Assembly: GCF_029688865.1 (NCBI RefSeq)
Contig: NZ_JARUKV010000022.1
Span: 1-64,000 of the forward strand
Source of the DNA: Natronococcus sp. A-GB7
GTDB taxonomy: Archaea > Halobacteriota > Halobacteria > Halobacteriales > Natrialbaceae
Reading direction: 5' to 3'
Length of the DNA stretch: 64,000 nucleotides
The number at the start of each line of letters is the position of its first letter. Positions within the stretch are counted from its first letter, which is position 1. Shown piece by piece: positions 7,224 to 15,548 of the stretch. The position numbers and the translations under genes are program-made. The notes under the pieces were generated by a model that did no database searches, had not been told where the DNA came from, and worked only from the letters and a program-made list of their open reading frames with translations.

Positions 7224-7781
7224 ATGGAGGAAACGCACGAGTCCTACGACGACCTCGCGGCCGCGGACTGGCTTCACCTGACCGACGACGAGCAGGTTCA
7301 GTGGGCGGGGCGTCCGTCGTGGCTCACGATCGCAGCCTCAGTCGCGTTCGGCGTCGGTCTCGCGGTGGTCGGGATCGTCCTTACCGTCTGGCTTTCGGGG
7401 GTTATCACCGGCGAGAGCGTCCCGTCGTGGGTAGCCTATCTGCCGTTGGTGCTGGTCCTGGCGGGCGCCGGACAGGTAGGCGCGACGTACCTCAACTGGA
7501 TCCGGCTGCTGTACGTCATCACCGACGAGGAGATCTACGTCAAACACGGGCTCATCTCTCGAGACGTCACGCAGGTTCGTCTCGACAGGGTCCAAAACAC
7601 CGCGTACAACCAGTCGGCGCTCGAGCGAACGCTCTCGTTTGGCGACGTCGTGGTCTACACGGCCGGAACGTCGACCGACGACGTCACTTTCCGCAGCGTT
7701 CCGAATCCGGAGCGAGTCAAGCGAACGCTTACGCACCTGCTGAGCAAGAGCCGGACGCCCCAACCCCGCGACGATCTCTGA
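7224..7781 (+). CDS. PH-domain (bPH2) membrane protein
   Basis: A 185-residue protein with two membrane helices (about residues 35-58, IAASVAFGVGLAVVGIVLTV, and 72-92, LPLVLVLAGAGQVGATYLNW) followed by a bacterial PH-like domain (YVITDEEIYVKHGLISRDVT, then VRLDRVQNTAYNQSALERTL, FGDVVVYTAGTSTDDVTF). This is the YdbS/YdbT-like bPH2 architecture, where the PH domain faces the cytoplasm. The haloarchaeal role is unknown. The start MEETHES is preceded by non-conserved sequence. Confidence 0.85.
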   Translation: MEETHESYDDLAAADWLHLTDDEQVQWAGRPSWLTIAASVAFGVGLAVVGIVLTVWLSGVITGESVPSWVAYLPLVLVLAGAGQVGATYLNWIRLLYVITDEEIYVKHGLISRDVTQVRLDRVQNTAYNQSALERTLSFGDVVVYTAGTSTDDVTFRSVPNPERVKRTLTHLLSKSRTPQPRDDL

Positions 7782-7922
7782 GAGGGCGACCGCGGTTCGC
7801 ACTCGCGGGACCGCCCGGGAGCCGAAACGCGAGGAGTTTTACCCTCTAATCGATCGGACCTCCGGACCGACGCCTGCTCGATCGCGAACCCGCCCTGACC
7901 GGTCGGACCCGGCCGGAGACGG

Positions 7923-8033
7923 CTACGTGTCGGGACGAAAGAGGGCGCAGTTCGGACACCAGACGGAACTGTCGGCCCGAGCGATCTTTCGTCCACCGCA
8001 CTCGGTACACGGGTCGGTCGCGTATTGAACCAT
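7923..8033 (-). CDS. 36-residue zinc-ribbon micro-protein
   Basis: Start ATG at 8033, stop TAG at 7925-7923. The product MVQYATDPCTECGGRKIARA continues with DSSVWCPNCALFRPDT: two CxxC pairs (CTEC, CPNC) with 13 residues between them form a complete zinc ribbon. Nothing else fits inside so short a protein. It stands alone between the PH-domain gene and a convergent membrane-protein gene. Function unknown; similar haloarchaeal micro-proteins are usually unannotated. Confidence 0.65.
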   Translation of the reverse strand: MVQYATDPCTECGGRKIARADSSVWCPNCALFRPDT

Positions 8034-8317
8034 GTAATACGAACGACACCACGCGGTAATATGCTTTCCGTAAGACACTCACACACACACGTCGAACCGT
8101 CTCGAGTCCCTACCGAGCCGGCGGGACGACGCAAGTGAGAGCGAGGACGTGACGGCGGACGGCGCTTTCGACCCTCGACGCGGACCGAGTCCGTTTCCCG
8201 TTCCGAACGGATCGAGTACGTCGGCGGGTGGAGTCGGAGAATTCATCGGAAACACGGTGTCGGTCCCCCGCAGTCCTCGATGGTCCGGCTCGGACACCTA
8301 CCGTCCCGCGAGTCGTT

Positions 8318-9307
8318 TCAGGTGGGTTCCTCCCTCGGTACGTCGCCCTCCGACGGATCACCGGTCGGGTAGCTCTCCGCTTCCTCGGCGTCGGCCTTCG
8401 CCGTCAGTTCCCGGAACTTCTTCGAACGGCCCTCGAGGAACTCGACCGTTTCGCTGTCCGGCGTCAGCTCGCGGGACTCGATCAGGAACGTCGTGATCAC
8501 GACGGTCTTTACCCAGGGTCTGAGCACGCCGAGGTAAACCGTCAGGCCGATCGCGGCGATGCCCAGCCAGCCGAGTATCTCGAACGTCGGCGAGAGGCTC
8601 CCGAAGACGGTCGCCAGCGGCGTCAACGCCAGTAACATGACGAACGCCGCCACGTACATCGCGAGGATGATAAGCAGCGTCGAGCCGAGGATCGACTTCC
8701 AGGTCTTCGCGTAGAGGACGACGCCATCCCGGGCCGCTCGCCAGTTGTTTTCCTCCTCGGCGATGAAGACGTAGGCGATGATCGCCTCGTCGATGTACGA
8801 CGCCGCGAGCCCGATCGCCTTTCGAAGGACGGTGAGGATGTTCTTCAGCGTCGGAACGAAGCTCACCAGATTCGATAGCGAAATGGCGGTGTTGTTGAAC
8901 TGCCGGATCGCCGCCTTCACCAGCTGATCCACGACGAACAGGGCGTTGGCCTCCTTGAAGTGCGATTTCACCTGTCCGGTGCCGAACGCGAGCTGGTTTC
9001 GCGGCGTCTCGCCCGTATCGACGATGTGAGCGATGACGGCGACGTGGCCAGCCGCGACCATGTAGAGGACGTACCGACGGGCAAAGCGCATCGCGGCCAG
9101 GAAGATCAGGGTCGCGACGAGCAATCCGATCCCACCGATCGGTCCGGAGACGGTCCCCGCGTCAAGCAGCGTCAGCACCAGCCAGCCGACGACGCCGAAG
9201 TAGACGACGGTAACGAGCCCGAACAGCAGACCGACGGCGATCCGTAGTGCGACGAACGGGAGCGTCCTGAGGAAGACGCGCGTCGCCTTCAGGAAGTACA
9301 GCACCAT
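8318..9307 (-). CDS. Polytopic membrane protein, unknown function
   Basis: This 329-residue protein has about six to seven hydrophobic helices: a pair near residues 17-50, one near 58-73, a long central region (SLSNLVSFVPTLKNIL, then ILGSTLLIILAMYVAAFVML) and a pair near 235-265. A charged cytoplasmic tail rich in Glu and Asp follows. It ends acidic (SEGDVPREEPT), as usual in haloarchaea. A central motif ASYIDEAIIAYVFIAEEENN reminds one of choline-transporter-like (CTL) family proteins, but I cannot confirm that. Single gene followed by the small ribbon gene. Confidence 0.75.
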   Translation of the reverse strand: MVLYFLKATRVFLRTLPFVALRIAVGLLFGLVTVVYFGVVGWLVLTLLDAGTVSGPIGGIGLLVATLIFLAAMRFARRYVLYMVAAGHVAVIAHIVDTGETPRNQLAFGTGQVKSHFKEANALFVVDQLVKAAIRQFNNTAISLSNLVSFVPTLKNILTVLRKAIGLAASYIDEAIIAYVFIAEEENNWRAARDGVVLYAKTWKSILGSTLLIILAMYVAAFVMLLALTPLATVFGSLSPTFEILGWLGIAAIGLTVYLGVLRPWVKTVVITTFLIESRELTPDSETVEFLEGRSKKFRELTAKADAEEAESYPTGDPSEGDVPREEPT

Positions 9308-9395
9308 CGCTACGCCCTCCGTTGGGTCGCTGATGACGACGAGGACTCCCTCACCGAAGTCGGCGTGCGGTTTCGCACCATCGATGTCTCTCGTG

Positions 9396-10004
9396 TTAAC
9401 ATGCTATCTCCCAGGTTACCTCCCCACCGTCGGGGTCGTATGCCACGTCGTCGTTCATCAGGGACGAGGGCTCGAGGTGGATGCTGCCCGACGTGCCGCT
9501 GCCGAGTTCGAACTCGATCTCGTCGACGGTCGTCCGGGCGTCGTACGCTTCCACTTCGCCGATCGTCTCGTTCGGGTCGCCGGTCGGAAACGAGAGGTGG
9601 ACCTCGACGACATCGGATTCGGCTGGATCGTGACGTTCGACCCAGAACTCGATCTCGTCATCCACGTCTCGGTGGCGAATCATCTCGTTTTCCGGTGGAA
9701 AGGTCCTGCTCGCCTCGCACGAAGCGTCGTCGTAGGTGTACGTCTCGCCGAGGAACACGATTTCGGCGGTTCCGACGCTCCCGTCGCTCCCGTCGTCGTT
9801 GCTCACGTCGCTCGACCCCTCGGTTTCGTCATCGTCGTCCGTCGACTCGTCGCTCGCCACCTCGGCCTCGTCGCCGTTGCCCGCGGTATCGTCCTCGTCC
9901 CCGCTAAGGCAGCCGCTCACGACCGGAATGCTCGCGACCCCCAGTGCTCGAAGAACCGTTCGTCGATCGAACACCGCTGTATCTATTTGCCTCGTTGTCG
10001 TCAT
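9396..10004 (-). CDS. Tat-exported lipoprotein, hypothetical
   Basis: A 202-residue protein with a twin-arginine signal (RR at residues 14-15, hydrophobic stretch VLRALGVASIPVVS) and a lipobox Cys at 32 (SGCLSG). A low-complexity Asp/Ser/Glu linker runs to about residue 80. The folded part begins VGTAEIVFLGETYTYDDASC and ends TWEIAC; the two Cys could pair. The linker and the Tat lipobox are standard for haloarchaeal cell-surface proteins. Ligand unknown. It lies next to a second lipoprotein gene on the same strand. Confidence 0.8.
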   Translation of the reverse strand: MTTTRQIDTAVFDRRTVLRALGVASIPVVSGCLSGDEDDTAGNGDEAEVASDESTDDDDETEGSSDVSNDDGSDGSVGTAEIVFLGETYTYDDASCEASRTFPPENEMIRHRDVDDEIEFWVERHDPAESDVVEVHLSFPTGDPNETIGEVEAYDARTTVDEIEFELGSGTSGSIHLEPSSLMNDDVAYDPDGGEVTWEIAC

Positions 10005-10037
10005 CGTCTTCGTGATTCGGTTGTTTTCATCCGTCTC

Positions 10038-10745
10038 TCAGCTCCCGTCACCCGGTGCGTCGTACTCGAGCAGCTCCATCTCGAGCAGTTGCGCGCCGCT
10101 CTCGTCGTGGTACGCGACGAACGCCGGAAACGCCAGGTCGGGCGAGAGACAGCTCTCGTGGACCACCGCGCCGTCGATCTCGGTCGTGGTCACGTAACAC
10201 TCCCGTCCGACGTAGGAGGCGGTGTCATCGACCGCGTACCGGAAGCTTCCCTCGTCGGTCGCGACGCGCCACTCGTAGCCGACGTAGACGCCCTCGTCGG
10301 CGACAACGTACGGCGAGTGCAGCCCCGAGCCGATGAAGATCGCGGCCGGCGTCGTCATCAGCTCCGAGAACACCTCGTCCTGAGTGCCGGTTACGGTCCG
10401 AGCGAACTCGTCTCCGCTCTCGAACGCCAGCTCGGTGTCGACGGTGAGTCGATCCTCGCCCGCGTCCTCGACGATCCAGCTGAAGGTTCCGGGACCGTCC
10501 TCCTGGGAGTCGAGACGATACTCGTAGCGCTCGCCCGGTTCGAACTCGTACAGCCGCCACTCCTCGTCGGTTTCCGGCGGCTCTTCGGGCGTCTCGACGT
10601 CTATCCCCGTTCGATCCCGAAACTCGTCGCTTGCCCGGTCGCTGGCCTCGCTTCTCGCTCGGTCCGTGATGTCGTCGACACTGAGACAGCCGCTCAGCGC
10701 GGTGAGTCCGGCGACCGCCACGAACGAGCGCCGGCGCACTCCCAT
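10038..10745 (-). CDS. Tat-exported lipoprotein, hypothetical
   Basis: A 235-residue product with RRR at residues 4-6 and a lipobox Cys at 20 (LSGCLSVDD). The body is beta-rich and acidic (YEFEPGERYEYRLDSQEDGP, AFESGDEFARTVTGTQDEVF), resembling haloarchaeal secreted beta-sandwich proteins of unknown function. Its ATG overlaps the stop of the upstream DUF4870 gene (ATGA at 10745), so the two are co-translated. Confidence 0.8.
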   Translation of the reverse strand: MGVRRRSFVAVAGLTALSGCLSVDDITDRARSEASDRASDEFRDRTGIDVETPEEPPETDEEWRLYEFEPGERYEYRLDSQEDGPGTFSWIVEDAGEDRLTVDTELAFESGDEFARTVTGTQDEVFSELMTTPAAIFIGSGLHSPYVVADEGVYVGYEWRVATDEGSFRYAVDDTASYVGRECYVTTTEIDGAVVHESCLSPDLAFPAFVAYHDESGAQLLEMELLEYDAPGDGS

Positions 10746-11236
10746 CAGACGTACCTCTCTGCGATCTCACCGGCGACGGGGAGGGCGTATCGCTCACCCG
10801 TAACCGCCTTGTACGTCAGCAGTACCCAGAGGATGAACCCGAGCGGAGCGAGCACCAGGAACGTCAGCATCGAGATCGCCAGCGAGAGCATCCAGCCGAC
10901 GAACGGCAGGAATTCGAGAACGAACCCCATCATGAACACGCCCATCCCGACGGCGAAGAAGCCGCCGAAGACGACGATGCTCTGTGCGGCATGGAAGCGG
11001 ACGAACTCGTTTCGATCCTCGAGGAGGTAGAACAGCACCGCAATGAACGGTGCGAACAGGTAAACGAGCGCTCCCGCAACGTTCTCGCTGAGGCCGCCGA
11101 CGACGGTGCTGTCTTCGGCATCCACATCCGAATCGGCAACTGTCGGCTCCGCGTCGGAAGATCCCGGCTCCGTCGCGATCGCGTTCGAGTGATCGGTTCC
11201 CAGCTCCCCATCGATTTCTGTGTTATCGGTTGACAT
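10745..11236 (-). CDS. DUF4870 membrane protein
   Basis: From the ATG at 11236 (MSTDNTEIDG) 163 residues are encoded: an acidic head of about 50 residues, then the DUF4870 core with LVYLFAPFIAVLFYLLED, the signature FVRFHAAQSIVVFGGFF and two to three further helices (LPFVGWMLSLAISMLTFLVL, LGFILWVLLTYKAVTG). DUF4870 (Tic20-like in shape) is a small membrane family without a settled function. An in-frame upstream start (11329) adds a basic head and is less likely. First gene of a coupled pair with the lipoprotein. Confidence 0.8.
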   Translation of the reverse strand: MSTDNTEIDGELGTDHSNAIATEPGSSDAEPTVADSDVDAEDSTVVGGLSENVAGALVYLFAPFIAVLFYLLEDRNEFVRFHAAQSIVVFGGFFAVGMGVFMMGFVLEFLPFVGWMLSLAISMLTFLVLAPLGFILWVLLTYKAVTGERYALPVAGEIAERYV

Positions 11237-11638
11237 GTAATTGCCTCCTGATTCTTCCCCGGACCGTCTCTCGTCGACGAACGTGTAGGGAAGACGTTCA
11301 CGCTGCGTTACTCTATTGAATCTTCCCACTGAGAAGCGTTATCACATAATACGACGTACCGATCCCGTTTTAGGTATGATAACGATCGACCTCGCACAGT
11401 TCTCGTCCGACATATGAAGGTATTCGATTCTTATCCGTGCGTCCTCGAGCCGTTCGTTACAGGCTTCCGAAACGGCGAAACTCGCGCTCGAGGGGGGCTG
11501 TTCTACGGTGGCCCCGCTGTCGGCCGAGATCGGTATCGCAGTCGCTGACAGTCAGCGCATGCCGGGTTGCACGACTGTTGCACAATCGGTATGCAACCGA
11601 TTTCAATTGTTGCTACGTTCGGGCGGTGAGAAAGTGGC
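11237..11638. other. Gene-free interval of 402 nt
   Basis: Holds the promoter of the DUF4870 gene and the downstream region of the AI-2E gene. A 7-bp stem AATCGGT (11584-11590) / ACCGATT (11596-11602) with a 5-nt loop lies here, preceded by GTTGCAC twice between 11568 and 11583. No gene is seen. Confidence 0.5.
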
Positions 11639-12718
11639 TCAATCCGATGGAGCGTTTCGCTCTCCGGTATCGGAGGTGTGTGCTTCGCTGAAAACTTCGA
11701 GCACGGCCTTGAGCGTCGCCAGGAGGACCGGTCCGAGTATCAGTCCCAGGAAACCGAAGAGATAGAGCCCGCCGATCACCCCAACGAGAACGGTTCCCGG
11801 ATGCACGCCGGATCCGATATCGACCAGGAAGGCTCGCAGGTAGTTATCCACGATCGAGAGGACGGTAACGCCGTACGCCAACAGGAGCAGTGCACCGACG
11901 GGGTCGCCGATGAGGAGAAGATAGCCGACGATCGGCATCCAGACCAGCCAGATTCCGATCGCGGGCAGGAAGGAGACGACGACCATCACAACCGACCAGA
12001 ACGCGACGTTCGAAACGCCAATGAGGTAGAGTCCGATTCCGCCGAGTATCCCCTCCGCGAGCGCGACGAGGACGTGACTGATCAGTACGGCCCACGTGAC
12101 GCCCTCGATCTCGGCGACCAGCTCCGTTCGAGTCTCGTCTTCGATCGGTGCGACCGCACCGATCCAGCCGACTAACCGCCGCCCGTCGACGAGGAAGTAG
12201 TACAACAGAAAGACCAGCACCAGAAGTCCCAGACCGACGCGAAAGCTCGTATCGATCAGTCCGATCAGCTCCTGGAGGACGAACTCGGCGCCTCGCTCGA
12301 GGAGCCCTTCGACCTCCGTGTTCAGGAACTGCTCTCCTTCGGCGACGATCGCGTCGTCGATCCCCAGCTCGCGGGCCGTCTCCTGAATCGTCTCAGTGAT
12401 CGCTATGTCGTCGACCTCCTCGAGGAAGGAGAGAACCGTCCGAAGAACGATGCCGGAGACGATGAGTAGCGGCAGGATGGCGGCAACGACGCCGAAGAAG
12501 GTTACGAGACCCGCCGATATCCGCGGCGAAATCGTGAGCGCCCGTCCTCGAATCGTGACCGTTCGAGCGGCGAGGCGGTCGTGAACCGGAAATAGAATGA
12601 ACGCAAGCAGCGCGGCGGCGATGATATACTGTAGTAGCGGGAGCAAAAGCAGGGCGCTGATCCCACCGAGAAGGGCGACGAGAAACAGCATAAACACGAC
12701 GCGGAGATCCATACCCAC
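11639..12718 (-). CDS. AI-2E/PerM-family transporter
   Basis: A 359-residue protein with eight predicted helices: three at the N-terminus (MDLRVVFMLFLVALLGGISA onward), a soluble middle part (residues about 105-150, AITETIQETARELGIDDAIV), then helices including LGLLVLVFLLYYFLVDGR and the family-typical C-terminal block (PAIGIWLVWMPIVGYLLLIG, GVHPGTVLVGVIGGLYLFGF, GLILGPVLLATLKAVLE). That block is diagnostic of the AI-2E/UPF0118 family (exporters, some Na+/H+ antiporters). Start may be at MGMDLRV (12718) or two codons later. Confidence 0.85.
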   Translation of the reverse strand: MGMDLRVVFMLFLVALLGGISALLLLPLLQYIIAAALLAFILFPVHDRLAARTVTIRGRALTISPRISAGLVTFFGVVAAILPLLIVSGIVLRTVLSFLEEVDDIAITETIQETARELGIDDAIVAEGEQFLNTEVEGLLERGAEFVLQELIGLIDTSFRVGLGLLVLVFLLYYFLVDGRRLVGWIGAVAPIEDETRTELVAEIEGVTWAVLISHVLVALAEGILGGIGLYLIGVSNVAFWSVVMVVVSFLPAIGIWLVWMPIVGYLLLIGDPVGALLLLAYGVTVLSIVDNYLRAFLVDIGSGVHPGTVLVGVIGGLYLFGFLGLILGPVLLATLKAVLEVFSEAHTSDTGERNAPSD

Positions 12719-12790
12719 CCATTCCGAAACGACCTATTTAGCCGTTAATACTTCAGCAGGTGATCGGAACGATACTCCGATATCGGCCCG

Positions 12791-13426
12791 CTAGCGTCTC
12801 GTCGTTCTCGTCTCGGATTCGAGGTCTTCCAGGTATCGGTTCGGGACGTAGGGTTGGACGCCCGTCGGTATTCGCCGAGCGACGACAGCCGCGAGATCCG
12901 CGAGACGACGCCTGAGCGCGGTGTAAACTGCCGCGACGGCGACGGTACTGAACACGAGCCACTGGAACACTCCCTCGAGCGTGTACAGAAGGGGGAGCGC
13001 GAGCGTTACCGAGAGCATCAGATCCGCCGGCGAGCCGTCGTATCGAACCAGGCGACGTGGCGGAATCCAGGTCCGACGGTAGTGATCGTACACCGCCCTG
13101 TCGGACGTCCCCTCCCACGGGCGCAACTCGAGTCCGCTCCCGAGGACGTCGGTCGCACAGTGGAGGGCGGCTGCGAGCAGAAAGACGGCGACGGCGACGG
13201 TCACTCCCGTCGGAACGAGTACCGCGACGCCGATCGCGAGGACGGCAAGCACGCTGTAGTACACCGGAAAGTGGAGGGTTTTGCGGTGGCCGGCGTACAT
13301 ATCGAGGTCGGGAAATATCCCTCCGACCAGTCCCGCGCCGAGCGCCAGGGGAGCAAACTCCGGAGCGACGACTAGCAACGGCAGCGCGAGTGCCATGCCG
13401 CCGAGAGCGTGAGTCGGGAGCATCAT
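12791..13426 (-). CDS. DUF457/YdjM-type membrane-bound metal-dependent hydrolase
   Basis: Starting at MMLPTHALGG (13426), 211 residues. Family features are the N-terminal THALGG, GGIFPDLDMYAGHRKTLHFP (PDLD plus HRxxxH, likely metal ligands) and ALHCATDVLGSGLELRPW. Four to five hydrophobic helices embed it in the membrane. The C-terminal half (TLEGVFQWLVFSTVAVAA) is hydrophobic too. Its true reaction is unknown. It is divergent from the DedA-like gene, with the two likely starts 125 nt apart. Confidence 0.8.
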   Translation of the reverse strand: MMLPTHALGGMALALPLLVVAPEFAPLALGAGLVGGIFPDLDMYAGHRKTLHFPVYYSVLAVLAIGVAVLVPTGVTVAVAVFLLAAALHCATDVLGSGLELRPWEGTSDRAVYDHYRRTWIPPRRLVRYDGSPADLMLSVTLALPLLYTLEGVFQWLVFSTVAVAAVYTALRRRLADLAAVVARRIPTGVQPYVPNRYLEDLESETRTTRR

Positions 13427-13550
13427 AGTGTCCCTCCTAAAGGGACAGAAAGGCTTCAATGTATCGGGTAACCTGTTCGACCCGTCTCGACGGAAAAGCA
13501 GTACCGCCTCCAAACTCCTATATGAGGGTGGTGAGAAGGGAGCGGACGAG

Positions 13551-14117
13551 ATGCCTCTCGATACGACGCTGGCCGAGTTGGTGCTTACAATCGGTCCGCC
13601 GGTGCTCGTGTTGTTGTACTTCCTCGAGGGGCTGTGGATCGGGAAGCTCCTCCACCCGTCCGTTCTCCTGATTCTGTATCTCGTCGTTACGGAAGCCGGA
13701 CTGCTGGTTACGGCCGTGGTTTCCGCCCTCTGTGTCGTTTCTGCGACGGCGGGACAGTGGGTTCTGTACGAGGGCTTCAGAGGTGAGCACGAGGACAGAA
13801 ATCAAGCCAGTCGCGTCGTTCAATACATCGACCGGATCCCGATCGTCGTCAGACGTCGCCTCGGTCGCAAACGGATGTCGTTTATCAACCGCCAGTTCGA
13901 CCGGTACGGCGGGAAAGCGATCTGCGTCTCGAACGCGACTCCCGGGCTCCGAGGGCTGATGACGGTCGTTGCCGGGTTGAACGGCTACCCGCGGCACCGA
14001 TTCGTACTCCTCTCGGCGATCGGGAACGCGATATACATGGTGATTCTCGTCGCGGTCGCGAACGGTCTGTTGGAGGCCATCGACTTCCTCCCGGAGTACG
14101 ATCTCCTACGAATCTGA
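13551..14117 (+). CDS. DedA/VTT-like membrane protein
   Basis: From the ATG at 13551 (MPLDTTLAEL), 188 residues. The VTT pattern is present: FLEGLWIGKLLHP, FDRYGGKAICVSNATPGLRG, LMTVVAGLNGYPRHRFV, SAIGNAIYMVILVAVANGLL. DedA proteins are undecaprenyl-phosphate or lipid-carrier flippase candidates in bacteria; the archaeal role is presumed similar. CTATATG at 13518-13524 sits about 29 nt upstream of this ATG, supporting it over the longer frame beginning at 13428. The 3' end overlaps the convergent DUF2238 gene by 12 nt. Confidence 0.7.
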   Translation: MPLDTTLAELVLTIGPPVLVLLYFLEGLWIGKLLHPSVLLILYLVVTEAGLLVTAVVSALCVVSATAGQWVLYEGFRGEHEDRNQASRVVQYIDRIPIVVRRRLGRKRMSFINRQFDRYGGKAICVSNATPGLRGLMTVVAGLNGYPRHRFVLLSAIGNAIYMVILVAVANGLLEAIDFLPEYDLLRI

Positions 14118-15410
14118 TTCGTCGACATCGAACCGGCTCTCGAGTTGCTCCGCGAGACTCTCGGAAACGTCCGTGAGGTACACCGTTCCCCACGTCGCGA
14201 CGATGATCGCACCGAGCGTGTTGAACAGCATATCGACGATCGTATCGTCGATTCCGTGTTGTGCCAGCACGGGCTCGATGCCTAACAGGAGCGCGCCTTG
14301 ATCGACGAAGAACTCGAAAATCTCCCAGACGACACCCATCGAGAGCACGAATACGACGGTGAACGCGAACAGCGCCCACCGCGGAAGGTGAATATCCCGC
14401 CCGTGGAGGTGGATCGCTCGAAGGGTGGCGTAGCCCGCAGCCGCGACGACGGTTGCCGACAGCGTGTGCGTCAGGTTATCCCAGCGAGCGATCGCGTCGT
14501 ACAGTCCGGCGGTACCGAGCGCGTGTAGAAAGACGGCGCTCGTCACCCACAGTGCGAGTCCGGGTTCGACCGCGATGTGGTAGTCTCGGTCCAGTACCGC
14601 CGGGATGAAAGTGATGATCAGCGCGATTGCGGCGTTGGTCACGACGGGGAGTTGGAGGTTCCAGATACCGTAGACGAGAACGCCGACAAGAACGAACTGC
14701 ATCAGTCGCACCAGCCGGATCTGTCGTCGCTTCGCGATTCCCAATCGCTCGCTGAGAACGACTCCCTCGACGTCTTCGTCCTCGGTTCGGGACGTCGAGC
14801 AAGCGGCCATTCGAGGCGATGCACGCGCGCCTGCGGTACGGAAGTACCAGTAGAAAATCGCGCCCGCGAGGAGTCCGGCGATAGTCGCATAGATGAACTC
14901 GATCATCACCGCCGCGTTGATCGCGTCCTGGGTCCGCCCGTCGAGCAAGAACGACGTTCCGAACAGAACGTCCGAAGCCCAGCGAACGATGTTCAACAGG
15001 CCGCTCATAGCGAGGGTAAACAGCACGGTGAGGGTGATAGCAAACCACGGAACGAGGCGGAGCGATGTGAACCGGTGTAGTTCGACCGCCATCAGCAGTC
15101 CCAGCGTGGCAAGTGCCAGACTCGGGACGACGGTCGTCAACAGCGGTCTCGGTGCGAACGCCTCCCAGAGGACAGGTAGACATATCAGTCCAACGAAGTA
15201 CCACGGCGGCATCAGCGTCGGATCGCGGAACTTGACCGCCGGAGCCGTGATTACGACGATCGCAATGCTACTGAACAGTACCGATTCGTACCGGGTAAGG
15301 AAGAATCCGCCGACGAAGGTCGCACCCAGTACGGCGAGGAACAGCCACGAGAGTGCCGTGTTTCGCGAGGACTCGACGAACAACGCCGTGAGCCTGTCGA
15401 CTTCACTCAT
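14106..15410 (-). CDS. Polytopic membrane protein with DUF2238/YjdF-like C-terminus
   Basis: A 434-residue protein from the ATG at 15410 (MSEVDRLTAL) with about eleven helices. The C-terminal third has the DUF2238/YjdF pattern: IARWDNLTHTLSATVVAAAG, then VFVLSMGVVWEIFEFFVDQ and DTIVDMLFNTLGAIIVATW. The N-terminal half has five helices (WLFLAVLGATFVGGFF onward) and a cytosolic loop near 215-235. Function unknown. The frame could be extended upstream to 15473, but the extension is basic and unlike coding sequence. Confidence 0.75.
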   Translation of the reverse strand: MSEVDRLTALFVESSRNTALSWLFLAVLGATFVGGFFLTRYESVLFSSIAIVVITAPAVKFRDPTLMPPWYFVGLICLPVLWEAFAPRPLLTTVVPSLALATLGLLMAVELHRFTSLRLVPWFAITLTVLFTLAMSGLLNIVRWASDVLFGTSFLLDGRTQDAINAAVMIEFIYATIAGLLAGAIFYWYFRTAGARASPRMAACSTSRTEDEDVEGVVLSERLGIAKRRQIRLVRLMQFVLVGVLVYGIWNLQLPVVTNAAIALIITFIPAVLDRDYHIAVEPGLALWVTSAVFLHALGTAGLYDAIARWDNLTHTLSATVVAAAGYATLRAIHLHGRDIHLPRWALFAFTVVFVLSMGVVWEIFEFFVDQGALLLGIEPVLAQHGIDDTIVDMLFNTLGAIIVATWGTVYLTDVSESLAEQLESRFDVDESDS

Positions 15411-15548
15411 CGATACTCGGGTTCGGACGACCTTCACCGCACGGTGACTCGTGAACGACCATACTGACACCACCGTTTTTCCGACCTAAAGAAACCTCGT
15501 TTCGAACCGTCCAGGATCGTTCGGTCGACGGTTCGAGGCCGCCGGCCG

